From DAORHV01 sp964434575 (GTDB lineage: Bacteria; Patescibacteriota; Gracilibacteria; Peribacterales; Peribacteraceae): a DNA stretch of 34,795 bases. The notes beneath the pieces are model-generated. The model was not told where the DNA came from. It made no database searches and was given only the letters and a program-made list of their open reading frames with translations. Position numbers and translations under genes: made by a program. Of the stretch, positions 21,924-30,817 are shown one piece after another. The stretch's first letter is position 1. Each line of letters starts with the position of its first letter. The stretch covers positions 1 to 34,795 of the forward strand of contig CAYSWB010000016.1 of the NCBI GenBank assembly GCA_964434575.1, read 5' to 3'.

Positions 21924-23744
21924 TTATGCGTCGTAGACTTCGTCGAACCACGCCGCCAGCTGCGTAATCATCTGCAGCGTGTGCAGGCCGTACCTGGTGC
22001 GGTTTTTGTGATCCTCGAAGACCTGGCGCAGCGCGGCGGTATCGAAGAACTCCTGGATGCGTTTGTGTTCGATGGCGGCTTCCACCAACGGCGCGCACTC
22101 GCGGCGGAACCACTTGGCCAGCGGCGGATAGAACGACGACTTCCCGATGGTCCGCACCGATGCCGGCAGGATGGGGTAGTACGTGTCCTTCAGGAGGGTC
22201 TTGGTGCGGCGGAAGTCCACGTGCCATTTGGCGCGCGTCCCGTGAGAGGCGGCGATGACGAGCGGATCCACGAACGGCACCCGGCACTCCAGGCCGTGGG
22301 CCATGGTCACGCCGTCGGACAGGCGCAGCGATTCATCGATGAGCCACAGGTGCCTGTCGAATTCCATCATCTGCCTCAGTGGACTCATGGTCGTGGGCAG
22401 CGCCGCGAACCGCTTGCGGAAGAGGTCCGTGGCGGCGTCGGCCCTGAACCACGTCCCGCGCGTAAGCGGCTGCACTTCTTTGGTGGCCCGCGCCAGCAGC
22501 CGTTCGGCCAGCAGCGCTCCCGGCTGCATGCGCAGCACATCCTGGGGATGCCCGGCCAGGCGACCGGCCGCCGAGCGCAGGCTCGGGGGAACGGCGCGGA
22601 CGGAATGGAGGATGCGGGCGATGCGGTAGCGCGGGTAGCCGCCGAACAACTCGTCGCCGCCGGCGCCGTTGAGGACCACGTCCACGTGCTTCTTGGCTTC
22701 GCGCGAGAGCACGAACTGCGCCATGGCCACCGAGTCGGCGTTGGGCTGGTCCATGGAGCGCGCCGCGTCGGCGTACACGTCTTTGCACAGCTGGGCGCTG
22801 AGCACGACTTCGCGGTGGTCGGTGCCGTAGTGCTTGGCAGTGAGCTTGGCGACTTCGGCGTCTTTATTGAAGCGCTGTTCATCTTCTTCGGCCGTGGCTT
22901 CGAAGCGCACCGTGAACGTCTTCACCGGCTTCTGCGCGTGGTTGCACATGTGGTGCAGCACGATGGACGAATCCATGCCGCCGCTCAAAAAGACGCCCAC
23001 GGGTTTGTCGGAGACCAGGTGGTCGCGCACGACCATGTCCATCAGTTCCGGGAAGTGGGCCTGGAAATCGCCGCGGGAGCCATACTGGATCGGCTCGACC
23101 ATCGTCCGGAACGTGTCGCGGTCCTCGCCGTGCTCGTTCCAGGCGATCACCGTTCCCGGCGGCACCGACTCTATGCCTTGGCACAGCGTGTGCGGGCCGG
23201 GGACGTAGTGCAGGCGCGCGTATTGCGAGAGCGCCTCCAGATTCAGCTCCGGTTTCTTGGGCAGCGCCTTCATGAGCGATCGCATCTCGGACGCGAAGTG
23301 CAACTTGCCGCCGGCGTACGACACGAACAGCGGCTTGATGCCGCCCGGATCGCGGGCCAGGAACCACGTTTTCTTCTTGGTGTCGTACAAGCCGAACGCG
23401 AACATGCCGCGCAGGAACTTCACGCAGCCGATGCCGTACTTGTCGTAGAGTTTCAGGATCACCTCGGTGTCGCCGCTGGTCACGCAGTCGAACTTCTCGG
23501 CGCGGCGCAGTTCGCGGTAGTTGAAGATCTCGCCGTTGTAGACCATCACCACCGTTTTGTCGTCGTTCCACATCGGCTGGTCGGCCGTGGGGGAGGGGTC
23601 CAGGATCGCCAGCCGCGCATGGCCCAGCGACACGCCGTGGGTGACCAGCGTCGCGTTGCCATCCGGGCCGCGGTGCACCAGCGCGTTCGTCATGGCGTCG
23701 ATGCGCGCCTTGTCTTCGCCGAAGAATCCGCAGATGCCGCACAT
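21924..23744 (-). CDS. asnB: Asparagine synthase-like glutamine amidotransferase (1)
   Basis: A 606-aa two-domain enzyme of the AsnB family. The N-terminal glutaminase domain keeps the nucleophile Cys2 (MCGICGFFG), HRGPDG, Arg44 in GHARLAI, NGEIFNY (70-76) and Gly-Asp at 91-92. The synthase domain has the ATP pyrophosphatase loop LSGGMDSS at 253-260 and GAGGDELFGGYPRYR. AsnB-like enzymes in polysaccharide loci are thought to amidate sugar acids or amino-acid substituents instead of making free asparagine. Which applies here is open. A second, divergent paralogue is at 28937. The ATG at 23744 is only 4 nt from the assembly gap, so promoter and true start are not visible. Confidence 0.88.
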   Translation of the reverse strand: MCGICGFFGEDKARIDAMTNALVHRGPDGNATLVTHGVSLGHARLAILDPSPTADQPMWNDDKTVVMVYNGEIFNYRELRRAEKFDCVTSGDTEVILKLYDKYGIGCVKFLRGMFAFGLYDTKKKTWFLARDPGGIKPLFVSYAGGKLHFASEMRSLMKALPKKPELNLEALSQYARLHYVPGPHTLCQGIESVPPGTVIAWNEHGEDRDTFRTMVEPIQYGSRGDFQAHFPELMDMVVRDHLVSDKPVGVFLSGGMDSSIVLHHMCNHAQKPVKTFTVRFEATAEEDEQRFNKDAEVAKLTAKHYGTDHREVVLSAQLCKDVYADAARSMDQPNADSVAMAQFVLSREAKKHVDVVLNGAGGDELFGGYPRYRIARILHSVRAVPPSLRSAAGRLAGHPQDVLRMQPGALLAERLLARATKEVQPLTRGTWFRADAATDLFRKRFAALPTTMSPLRQMMEFDRHLWLIDESLRLSDGVTMAHGLECRVPFVDPLVIAASHGTRAKWHVDFRRTKTLLKDTYYPILPASVRTIGKSSFYPPLAKWFRRECAPLVEAAIEHKRIQEFFDTAALRQVFEDHKNRTRYGLHTLQMITQLAAWFDEVYDA

Positions 23745-23748
23745 GGCG

Positions 23749-23848
23749 NNNNNNNNNNNNNNNNNNNNNNNNNNNNNNNNNNNNNNNNNNNNNNNNNNNN
23801 NNNNNNNNNNNNNNNNNNNNNNNNNNNNNNNNNNNNNNNNNNNNNNNN
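23749..23848. other. Assembly gap (100 N)
   Basis: A run of exactly 100 N, the conventional size for a gap of unknown length. It hides the C-terminus of the flippase gene, the upstream region of the amidotransferase and possibly other genes. Confidence 0.99.
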
Positions 23849-25119
23849 GGCGGGTACGGCGCCGTGATGACGGCGTACGCCGAGTAGCCGGCGTACGTCA
23901 GGCGGAAGATGCCGCGCGCGATGATCGCGCCCATCAGACCCATGGTTGGAATGAGCGCCAACAACGCCAGCGCGAAGACGATGGACGACGACCACTGGCC
24001 GATGAGGATGTCGCGAGCCTTGCCGCGCGCTTCCAGCTGCTGTGCAAAAAGGCTCATCGGGACCGTCATGAGGATGATCGCCGCTGCATTGTTGAGCGGC
24101 AAGAGTTCGGCCGGATCATACAAAGGGAAAAGCCATGGAATGATCCACGGACTGATGGCGATATAGGCGCCGATACCTACCGCAAAAATCAGAGTCATCC
24201 ACATGACTGCCCGCACGAGGTGCCAGCGCCTGCGCGGCGTGTCGGCCCCGGCTGCCTGGCGCGAGAACGAGATGGGAAGGAAGTCCTTCAGGAAACCCTT
24301 CACCTCTTCGGGGATCATTTGCGCCACCGAGAACAGAGCCAGCTCCTTGAGTCCGAAAAATGCCGAAATCAGCAGGCCGTCCAAGTACCACGACAGGGTC
24401 ATCGGGATGTCCGCCACGGTGATCTTCAGCGCGTAGACCAGCATGTCTTTGGACGGCGACTTTGATTTGTAGTTGCGCATCAGCTTGCGCAGTTCCCATA
24501 GGTACACGATGGGCGGGATGCCGGCGGTGAATGCCAGCAGCAGCAGGGGCGACGGGTGCAGCCAGAGCATCAGCAGGACCGACGCGATGACAAGGATGCC
24601 GCCGGTGGCGTTTGCCCGCAGCGACGTGTCGAACTGCCCGCGGCCGATGACGATGCCGCCGAAGAACGCCGTGCCGATGTTGGTGGGCACGAAAAAGACC
24701 GCCGCCAGCGCGAACATCGCCCACAGGTTCATGCGGCCCCAATGTGGCAGGAAGAGGATCACGCCCGCGATGGCGACCGTGCCGACGAGACACAGCAGCG
24801 CGTACGTGCGCATGGTCCACCATAGCGGCGCGTCGTCTTTCTTCTGCGCCACCGCGCGCGATATCGCCCGCGGCATGCCCGAGAGCGTCAGCACGCCTAG
24901 CGTGCCGACCACGCTCAGGACGAAGCGGTACTCGCCGTACATCTCTGCCGGGAACAGACGCGAGATCAGGTACCCCGACACGACGCCTTTCAAAATGTTC
25001 ATCGCTTGGCCCAGGATCACGAACCCGGAACTCTTCGCGAAATAATGTGCGTCGATGCCGAACCGGCGCCCGATTCGGGTGAGCGTCGGCGACAGCCATG
25101 CGAAAGAGATCCGTTGCAT
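23849..25119 (-). CDS. Wzx-like oligosaccharide flippase (3' end in the gap)
   Basis: The visible 423 residues form a polytopic membrane protein of the MOP/polysaccharide-transporter family. The N-terminus has SSGFVILGQAMNILKGVVSG and LFPAEMYGEYRFVLS, the usual first two helices of Wzx/RfbX proteins. About eleven or twelve hydrophobic helices follow, with short polar loops and a family-typical LSWYLDGLLISAFFG. It should move lipid-linked oligosaccharide units across the cytoplasmic membrane. The C-terminus is lost in the 100-N gap. The start at 25119 is supported by the TATACT -10 box 8 nt upstream. An upstream open frame to 25197 is not preferred. Confidence 0.85.
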
Positions 25120-25127
25120 GCGCGGAG

Positions 25128-25133
25128 AGTATA
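25128..25133 (-). promoter_or_regulatory. -10 box of the flippase gene
   Basis: TATACT on the minus strand, preceded by TG, 8 nt before the ATG at 25119. It separates the flippase from the GMC oxidoreductase gene. Confidence 0.6.
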
Positions 25134-25153
25134 CAAGACCTGGCGCCTTCGCG

Positions 25154-26737
25154 TCAGTCAAGAGAGGAGCGCGCTTCCAGGGCGATGCGGCGCGCATTCG
25201 CCATCATCGTCAGGGTGTGCGGTTTGGCGGGAAGCGACGGGAACACCGAGGCGTCGGCCACCCACGTGCGCTGCATCTGTCGTACCCTCCCGGTCATGTC
25301 GGTGGACAGGTGCAGGCGGTCGTCGCCGCTGTACGGGACGGTTCCGGCGTAGTGCGAGCTGGACGCCTCCGGCAGGCGCATGTTCTTCACCGCGGGCATG
25401 CCGAGTTTGCCGAGCGCCTTGCGCAGGCGCTTCCAAGACTTGTCGCGCAGTTCCTGTTCCTGCTCGCGGACCTTCATGCAGATTTCGATGGCGCCGTTGC
25501 GCTTCAGGCGCAGCGTGTTGTCCAGCGTGATGAACGCCGGGAAGCGCACGTCGGCGATCACAAGCGACGGCGACAGCGCGGCCAGGATGTTCATCGCTTC
25601 CGGCATCGCCAACGGGACGGAGCTTACGAGCCGGAACAGCAGCAGCGAGCGGTACGAGTAGAGCTGCGCACAGCCGCTCTCGAACCCGCCTCGGCGTTCG
25701 CGGTCGGTCACCAGCAGCTGGCACAGGCTGATGCGTTCATCGGGACCTGCCTTGCCGATGGACCCCAGATCGACGCAGGCGCTGAACGCATGGGGCTTGC
25801 CGACGAACGGCAGCCGGACGTCGTACATCTGCTTGCTGCGCAGCAGGATGCGCGCGGAGTTCACCGCGCCGGCCGCCACGATCACGCGTTTGGCGCTGAA
25901 CGTTTCCAGTCCGGCCACGCGCGACGTGCCGTGCGCGTACACCAGCGCTTCGGTTGCGCCTTCTTCGATGCGGTCCACGACGACGCCGCCCCGGTAGTCG
26001 AAGTTCGGGCGCTTGCGGAGTTCCTCGATGGCGTACTGCGGCCGCCACACCGAACGGCCCGGGTCGGCCCAATAGTCCATGTCGGCGTAGGTGGTGGCTT
26101 TGCGGTCGCCCAAGTCTTGCGTCAGCACCGCCGACAAGGGCTGGCCGACGCCGATTCCCGTGGCATCGAACCACGCTTTCTTCTTCTTGTGGTTCTGCAG
26201 CGCGCGCTCGGCATGGTGGTCGGGCTTCAGCGCCGGCTGGATGCCCGGACGCACGCGCTCGCCGGATACGCCGATACTCGCGATGACGGCGTCGTAGTGC
26301 TGCTGCATGAGCGTCGCGTTCAGGTTCATGGCTTGCAATTCCTGCGCGTCCAGCACCGCGCACGCCGCGCCCCACGCCGCGCCCAAGCCGCCTTTGGCCA
26401 GACTTTGGATGACTTGGCAGTTCTTGAGTTCCAGCGGAAGCAGCCGGTCGGCATCCTGCACCACGTATCCGCGGTTGCCGCTCACTTGTCCGCCGCCGAG
26501 TCCTCCGGTCAGTCCCTCCACCGGGATGCCCGACAGGTCGTCGCCCAAGAACCAGCGGTGCTGGTCGCTGTCCGTGCGACGGACGTCGGCGAAGTTCTTG
26601 TCCGGCGGCTGCAAACCGGCCTGCATATCGCGGCCGCCGTCGAGCATGATCACGGTGGCGCCGGTCTCCACCAGCGCCTGGGCGGCGCTCGCGCCGGCAG
26701 GCCCCGAGCCGATGACGATGACGTCACAGTCCGGCAT
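25154..26737 (-). CDS. GMC-family FAD-dependent oxidoreductase
   Basis: A 527-aa flavoprotein of the glucose-methanol-choline family. The FAD-binding motif is DVIVIGSGPAGASAAQAL, with glycines at 10, 12 and 15. The C-terminal domain has SSHYAGTVPYSGDDR, with the likely catalytic His, and ADASVFPSLPAKPHTLTMM, which closes over the flavin. The family oxidises alcohol groups of sugars or polyols. No signal peptide is visible, so it should work in the cytoplasm. It overlaps the 3' end of the SDR gene by 14 nt (26724-26737) and is cotranscribed with it and the methyltransferase. A lipid-linked or nucleotide sugar could be the substrate, but none is shown. Confidence 0.83.
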   Translation of the reverse strand: MPDCDVIVIGSGPAGASAAQALVETGATVIMLDGGRDMQAGLQPPDKNFADVRRTDSDQHRWFLGDDLSGIPVEGLTGGLGGGQVSGNRGYVVQDADRLLPLELKNCQVIQSLAKGGLGAAWGAACAVLDAQELQAMNLNATLMQQHYDAVIASIGVSGERVRPGIQPALKPDHHAERALQNHKKKKAWFDATGIGVGQPLSAVLTQDLGDRKATTYADMDYWADPGRSVWRPQYAIEELRKRPNFDYRGGVVVDRIEEGATEALVYAHGTSRVAGLETFSAKRVIVAAGAVNSARILLRSKQMYDVRLPFVGKPHAFSACVDLGSIGKAGPDERISLCQLLVTDRERRGGFESGCAQLYSYRSLLLFRLVSSVPLAMPEAMNILAALSPSLVIADVRFPAFITLDNTLRLKRNGAIEICMKVREQEQELRDKSWKRLRKALGKLGMPAVKNMRLPEASSSHYAGTVPYSGDDRLHLSTDMTGRVRQMQRTWVADASVFPSLPAKPHTLTMMANARRIALEARSSLD

Positions 26738-28025
26738 TGCGGCGGAGGAAGCGGGGGTGAAGGCAGAGGAGCAGCCCGGCGGCGAGCTTGAGGATCGCGC
26801 GGATTCCCGAGACGGCCACGACGACGATCAGCGCCGGAATCGAGCGGTTTTTGGGCAGCAGGCGCTTGGCGGAGGCCGGCGAACTTTCCACGATCGCGCC
26901 GGCGATGAGGAGCTTGCGCTGGATCTGGCTGCGGGGTTTCAGGAGCCTGGTCACCGCGTCCAGCGCGCCGAGTTTCCAGCCGCTAAGCACGCCGGGCTCC
27001 ACGTGGTGGAGCGGGTTGATCTCATGGCGCTCGCATGCGCGGCGGTACAGTGCGACCGTCGCCGGGTCGGGTTCCCAGGATCGGTCGTTCATGGCGTACC
27101 GGAGGAGCGCCTTGGCCTCGCGGTCTTCTTCCGAGGAGGGCCCGAGCAATTCGTCCAGGCCTTCCTTCAGCGAGCGCGGCGTGAAGCCGATGTCGCGGAA
27201 GAACGGCGGCAAATCCACGGTGAGTTTCTCGTCCGCGCCGAGCACGTTGCTCTTGGTGATGGGCGGGCGTTTCATCCACGTGATGCAGCTCGCGATGAGC
27301 ATGGCGACCGGGCTTGGGATGTGGAATTTCGGCTTCCGCAAACCTTGGCGTCGGAGCAGTTCATCGACCAGCGCGTTAAAGCTGATGCCGTCCGGTCCTC
27401 CGGCGTCGTAGGTTTTGCCTGCGGCGTCCGGGTGCTTCATCAGCGTCTCCAGCGCGTGCGCCAAGTCGGCGCGGTGTATCGGCCAGAACAGCGCTTCGCC
27501 GCTGCCGATCACGGGGACCACCGGCAGCTTGATGAACTTCAACAGCGATCCGAAGATGCCCTGGTCGGCCGTGCCGTACACCACGCTGGGCAGTACGGTC
27601 GTCACGGACAGCCCGCTGGCCGCGAACATGGCGTCTGCCGAGGATTTGGTGTGGGCGTAGGTTCCCTTCGTGGAGAGCTTCACCGACTGCGTCGATACGT
27701 TCACGATCCGCTTCACGGGGTGCGCCTTGCACGCCGCGATCAGGTTGCTGGCGCCACCCACGTTCACGCGTTCGCTCTCGGGTTCGTCGGATTTGCATGC
27801 CGCCAGGTGGATGACGTAATCCACGCCGTGCATGGCTTCGGTCAGCTTGCCGCCGTCACGCATGTCGCCCGCAGCCGTTTCCAGCCGGCCGTGTTTTTTG
27901 AGCTTCGGGATGCTGGCTTCATGCACGTACGCCCGCACCGTGAAGCCGCTCACCAGCAGCCTGGCGACCACGGCGGAACCGATCATGCCGGTCGCGCCGG
28001 TGACGAGGACGCGCTCGTTGGCCAT
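26724..28025 (-). CDS. SDR-family protein with C-terminal extension and membrane tail
   Basis: A 433-aa protein. Residues 1 to about 290 form an extended or atypical SDR: VLVTGATGMIGSAVVARLL (6-24), HLAACKSDEPESERVNV and Tyr123-xxx-Lys127 in GTYAHTKSSAD. The remaining 140 residues are not a known domain to me. They are charged and end in a hydrophobic segment at about 396-422 (IPALIVVVAVSGIRAILK and following), which should anchor it in the membrane. The family covers sugar-nucleotide reductases, epimerases and steroid-type dehydrogenases. The tight pairing with the GMC oxidoreductase suggests sequential oxidation and reduction, that is epimerisation, of a membrane-bound substrate. The substrate is unknown. 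It starts 3 nt after the methyltransferase stop. Confidence 0.72.
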   Translation of the reverse strand: MANERVLVTGATGMIGSAVVARLLVSGFTVRAYVHEASIPKLKKHGRLETAAGDMRDGGKLTEAMHGVDYVIHLAACKSDEPESERVNVGGASNLIAACKAHPVKRIVNVSTQSVKLSTKGTYAHTKSSADAMFAASGLSVTTVLPSVVYGTADQGIFGSLLKFIKLPVVPVIGSGEALFWPIHRADLAHALETLMKHPDAAGKTYDAGGPDGISFNALVDELLRRQGLRKPKFHIPSPVAMLIASCITWMKRPPITKSNVLGADEKLTVDLPPFFRDIGFTPRSLKEGLDELLGPSSEEDREAKALLRYAMNDRSWEPDPATVALYRRACERHEINPLHHVEPGVLSGWKLGALDAVTRLLKPRSQIQRKLLIAGAIVESSPASAKRLLPKNRSIPALIVVVAVSGIRAILKLAAGLLLCLHPRFLRRNAGL

Positions 28026-28028
28026 GGG

Positions 28029-28808
28029 TTACGCGATGCGGGTGCCCGACGCGCGCCAGCTGACGCCGCGGTACGGGGAGATGTGCACGCCGGTGAATTG
28101 CTCCGGCGGGAACCAGCCGCGCACCTGCGGCTCGGTGATGAACCACGTCTGCGGAGCGTTGAGCTTGTCGAAGACGTTCAGGAAGTTGCGCATGTAGCTC
28201 AGCCGCCGCCAGTTCTGGAAGTACTGGTAGTAGGGGAGGAACGGCAGCGGCAGCAGGTACAGGGTGTAGACCGGTACGTAGACCAGCGCGGTCAGCACGT
28301 GGCCCAGGCCCCACACCACCGGGCGCGGGAGGAACTTCACGATCGCCGATTTGATCGGCTCCAGTACCCACTTGTTCAGGAAGTTTCCCTCGTTGCTATA
28401 CACCCACACGATCACGCGGCCGCCGATCTTGGCGTGCTTGGCGATGTTCTGAAACGACGCGTCCGGGTTATCGGTGTGGTGCAGCACGCCGATGGAATAC
28501 ACCACGTCGAACTGCTCGCCTAAGTCCATTTTGGCGATGTCGGCTTCGCGGAGCTCCACATTCTTCTTGTCGGCGGTGTTTTTGCCCGCCGCTCCGAGCG
28601 CGTTCAGATCCACGCCCACCACGCGGGCGGCGTAGGGCGCGACGAAATTCACGTGTTGTCCGCCGCCGCAGCCGCAGTCCAGCACGGTTTTGCCGCGGAA
28701 CGTCTCGAACGTGTTGGGCTTGATCCACTCCGTGAACAACCAGGTATTGTCGTCGTAGATCTTGTCCCACTGCCAGGCCCATTCCGATTGTTTTCGTTGC
28801 TGCTGCAT
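28029..28808 (-). CDS. Class I SAM-dependent methyltransferase
   Basis: A 259-aa methyltransferase. Motif I is VLDCGCGGGQHVNFVAPYA, followed by VVGVDLNALGAA, READIAKMDL and FDVVYSIGVLHHTDNPD. After the catalytic core comes a hydrophobic region (VVWGLGHVLTALVYVPVYTL and LPLPFLPYY), suggesting membrane association. It is the first gene of a three-gene minus-strand operon with the SDR and GMC oxidoreductase. A TACTCT box 6 nt upstream supports the start at 28808. The substrate is probably the product of these partners or a lipid-linked glycan, by context. Confidence 0.82.
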   Translation of the reverse strand: MQQQRKQSEWAWQWDKIYDDNTWLFTEWIKPNTFETFRGKTVLDCGCGGGQHVNFVAPYAARVVGVDLNALGAAGKNTADKKNVELREADIAKMDLGEQFDVVYSIGVLHHTDNPDASFQNIAKHAKIGGRVIVWVYSNEGNFLNKWVLEPIKSAIVKFLPRPVVWGLGHVLTALVYVPVYTLYLLPLPFLPYYQYFQNWRRLSYMRNFLNVFDKLNAPQTWFITEPQVRGWFPPEQFTGVHISPYRGVSWRASGTRIA

Positions 28809-28814
28809 GCGGAG

Positions 28815-28820
28815 AGAGTA
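28815..28820 (-). promoter_or_regulatory. -10 box of the methyltransferase-SDR-GMC operon
   Basis: TACTCT on the minus strand, 6 nt before the ATG at 28808. The 9-bp unit array starts directly upstream. Confidence 0.5.
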
Positions 28821-28822
28821 GC

Positions 28823-28908
28823 GAAACAGAGGAAACAGGGGAAACAGGAGAGTCAGGGGAGGCAGAGGAATGCCATTTCACCTATTTCCTCTGACTCCCC
28901 TGAATCCA
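28823..28908. repeat. Inverted array of 9-bp units in a divergent promoter region
   Basis: Five direct 9-bp units of the form GAnnCAGnn run from 28823 to 28867, and inverted units follow to 28908. An 18-bp arm at 28853-28870 pairs with 28886-28903 with one G-A mismatch, around a 15-nt loop. The same unit type and the same inverted layout are seen at 21833-21908. Here the array lies between two divergent promoters, not between gene ends. Confidence 0.75.
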
Positions 28909-28924
28909 TTCCCTTTGCATCCGC

Positions 28925-28930
28925 TACAAT
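28925..28930 (+). promoter_or_regulatory. -10 box of the second asnB-like gene
   Basis: TACAAT, 6 nt before the ATG at 28937. Transcription should start at or within a base or two of the A of the ATG. Confidence 0.6.
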
Positions 28931-28936
28931 CGGTTC

Positions 28937-30817
28937 ATGTGCGGTATTTGCGGCATCGTGCGGCTGGACGGCTCCCCGGTTGACCACGGGGTGCTGGGCC
29001 GTTTGACGGATGCCATCGGCCACCGCGGACCCGACGGCGACGGCACGTACGCGGAAGGCCCGGTGGGCCTGGGCCACCGCCGTCTTTCCATCATCGATCT
29101 CTCCACCGCCGCCAGCCAGCCCATGTTCTCCGAGGACAAGAGCCTGGCGTTGGTGTTCAACGGCGAGATCTACAATTTTGCCGACAAGCGCGCGATGCTG
29201 GAGAAGCGCGGCCATACGTTCACATCCACCGGCGACACGGAAGTCCTGCTGAAGCTGTACCAGGAATTCGGCGAGGATTGCCTGCAGCACCTGCGCGGCA
29301 TGTTCGCGTTCGCCATCCACGACAAGAAGAAAAACAGCGTCTTCCTGGCGCGTGACCGCGTCGGCAAGAAGCCGATCAAGTACTTCCACGCCGGTAACAC
29401 GTTCGCGTTCGCATCCGAACTGAAGGCGCTGCGTACCCTGCCCGAATGCCCGAAGGAAGTGGACCGGGAGGCCATCCACCACTACCTGACCATGATGTAC
29501 ATGCCCTCGCCGGTCACCGGCATCAAGGGCATCCACAAGCTGCCGGCGGCTCACTGGCTGCGCATCGATCTGGGCGCCAAGCGCGCGGCGGTGGGTAGGT
29601 ACTGGCAGCTGAACTACAACCCCGACCATGCGCGCTCGCTCCCGGCGTGGGAGGAGGAACTCGGCGCGGTGTTCAGCGAGAGCGTGCGTCTGCGCATGAT
29701 CGCCGACGTGCCCGTGGGCGCATTCTTGTCCGGCGGCGTGGACTCGGCCGCTGTGGTCGCGTTCATGGCCCGGCACAGCTCCAAACCCATCGAGACGTTT
29801 TCCATCGGCAGTCCGGAGGAAACGCACAACGAACTGCCGGATGCCGAGCGCATCGCCAAGCTGCTGAAGACCAACCACCATCCCATCGTTCTCAAGGCCG
29901 ATATCGTCCACCTGCTCGACGAGCTGGTGCGTGCGTACGAAGAGCCGTACGCCGATCCGTCCGTCATTCCCACCTACCTGCTGGCGCGCGAGACCCGCAA
30001 GAGCGTGACGGTGGCGCTGAACGGCGACGGCGGCGACGAGAATTTCGCCGGCTACGTGCGCTACCCCATCCTGCGCTTCTCCGAGCGTTGGTCGAAGATG
30101 CCGTCCCCGCTGCACGCGCTCGTGCGAGCGGGCACCGGCGCGTACCACGCCCTCAAGCAAGACACGTTCAGCTACCGTTGCCACCGTTTCCAGTCGAACA
30201 TCGGGCTGCAATGGCCGCAGCGGTTGCTGCAGTACATCAGCTTCTTCACCGAGGAAGAGAAGCGCGCCCTCTATAAGGAAGGTTTCGGCGCGGACTTCCC
30301 GCGCACCGACGACTGGTACGCGCACCGCACCCAAGCCGCCCGCGAGCGCGGCGACGACCTGGTGCACAAAGCCATGAGCATGGACTTGGACACGTACCTG
30401 GCCGACGACCTGATGCCGAAGGTGGACCTGGGCACCATGGCGCACGGCTTGGAATCGCGCTCGCCTTTGCTGGATCACGAACTGCTGGAATTCACCGCGC
30501 GCATGCCGAGCACGCTCAAGCTGCACGGCAAGCAGCGCAAATGGATCTTCAAGCGGATGCTCAAGGACGTACTGCCCGCAGAAACGCTGTTCAAGAAGAA
30601 GTCGGGCTTCCGTCTGCCGCTGGACCGCTGGTTCCGCACCGACCTCAAAGCGTTCGTGAGCGACCGGCTCATGGCCGCCGACTCGCCGCTCTACGGCATG
30701 CTCGACCGCGCGGCGATGGAGAAGTTCCTGAAGAAGTATCATGACTCGGACGTGGATTACAGCGACCACCTGTGGGCGTTGTTGTGGCTGGATTCCTGGC
30801 TCCGAAAGAACGCATGA
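28937..30817 (+). CDS. asnB: Asparagine synthase-like glutamine amidotransferase (2)
   Basis: A 626-aa AsnB-family enzyme with both domains intact. The glutaminase domain has nucleophile Cys2 (MCGICGIV), HRGPDG (29-34), Arg49, NGEIYN (75-80) and Gly-Asp at 99-100. The synthetase domain has the PPi loop LSGGVDSA at 264-271 and GDGGDENFAGY. It differs clearly from the paralogue at 21924. It resembles the amidotransferases common in exopolysaccharide and O-antigen clusters. It starts a coupled operon: the TGA overlaps the ATG of the membrane protein (30814-30817), and GT2, GT2 and methyltransferase genes follow. An amidating role on a uronic acid or an amino-acid substituent is inferred. Confidence 0.88.
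   Translation: MCGICGIVRLDGSPVDHGVLGRLTDAIGHRGPDGDGTYAEGPVGLGHRRLSIIDLSTAASQPMFSEDKSLALVFNGEIYNFADKRAMLEKRGHTFTSTGDTEVLLKLYQEFGEDCLQHLRGMFAFAIHDKKKNSVFLARDRVGKKPIKYFHAGNTFAFASELKALRTLPECPKEVDREAIHHYLTMMYMPSPVTGIKGIHKLPAAHWLRIDLGAKRAAVGRYWQLNYNPDHARSLPAWEEELGAVFSESVRLRMIADVPVGAFLSGGVDSAAVVAFMARHSSKPIETFSIGSPEETHNELPDAERIAKLLKTNHHPIVLKADIVHLLDELVRAYEEPYADPSVIPTYLLARETRKSVTVALNGDGGDENFAGYVRYPILRFSERWSKMPSPLHALVRAGTGAYHALKQDTFSYRCHRFQSNIGLQWPQRLLQYISFFTEEEKRALYKEGFGADFPRTDDWYAHRTQAARERGDDLVHKAMSMDLDTYLADDLMPKVDLGTMAHGLESRSPLLDHELLEFTARMPSTLKLHGKQRKWIFKRMLKDVLPAETLFKKKSGFRLPLDRWFRTDLKAFVSDRLMAADSPLYGMLDRAAMEKFLKKYHDSDVDYSDHLWALLWLDSWLRKNA

Noticed and set aside
22879..25197. A 772-aa open frame reading from the flippase through the N gap into the amidotransferase
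   Set aside because: It is produced by translating the Ns. After the gap the frame is the wrong one for the AsnB-like gene.
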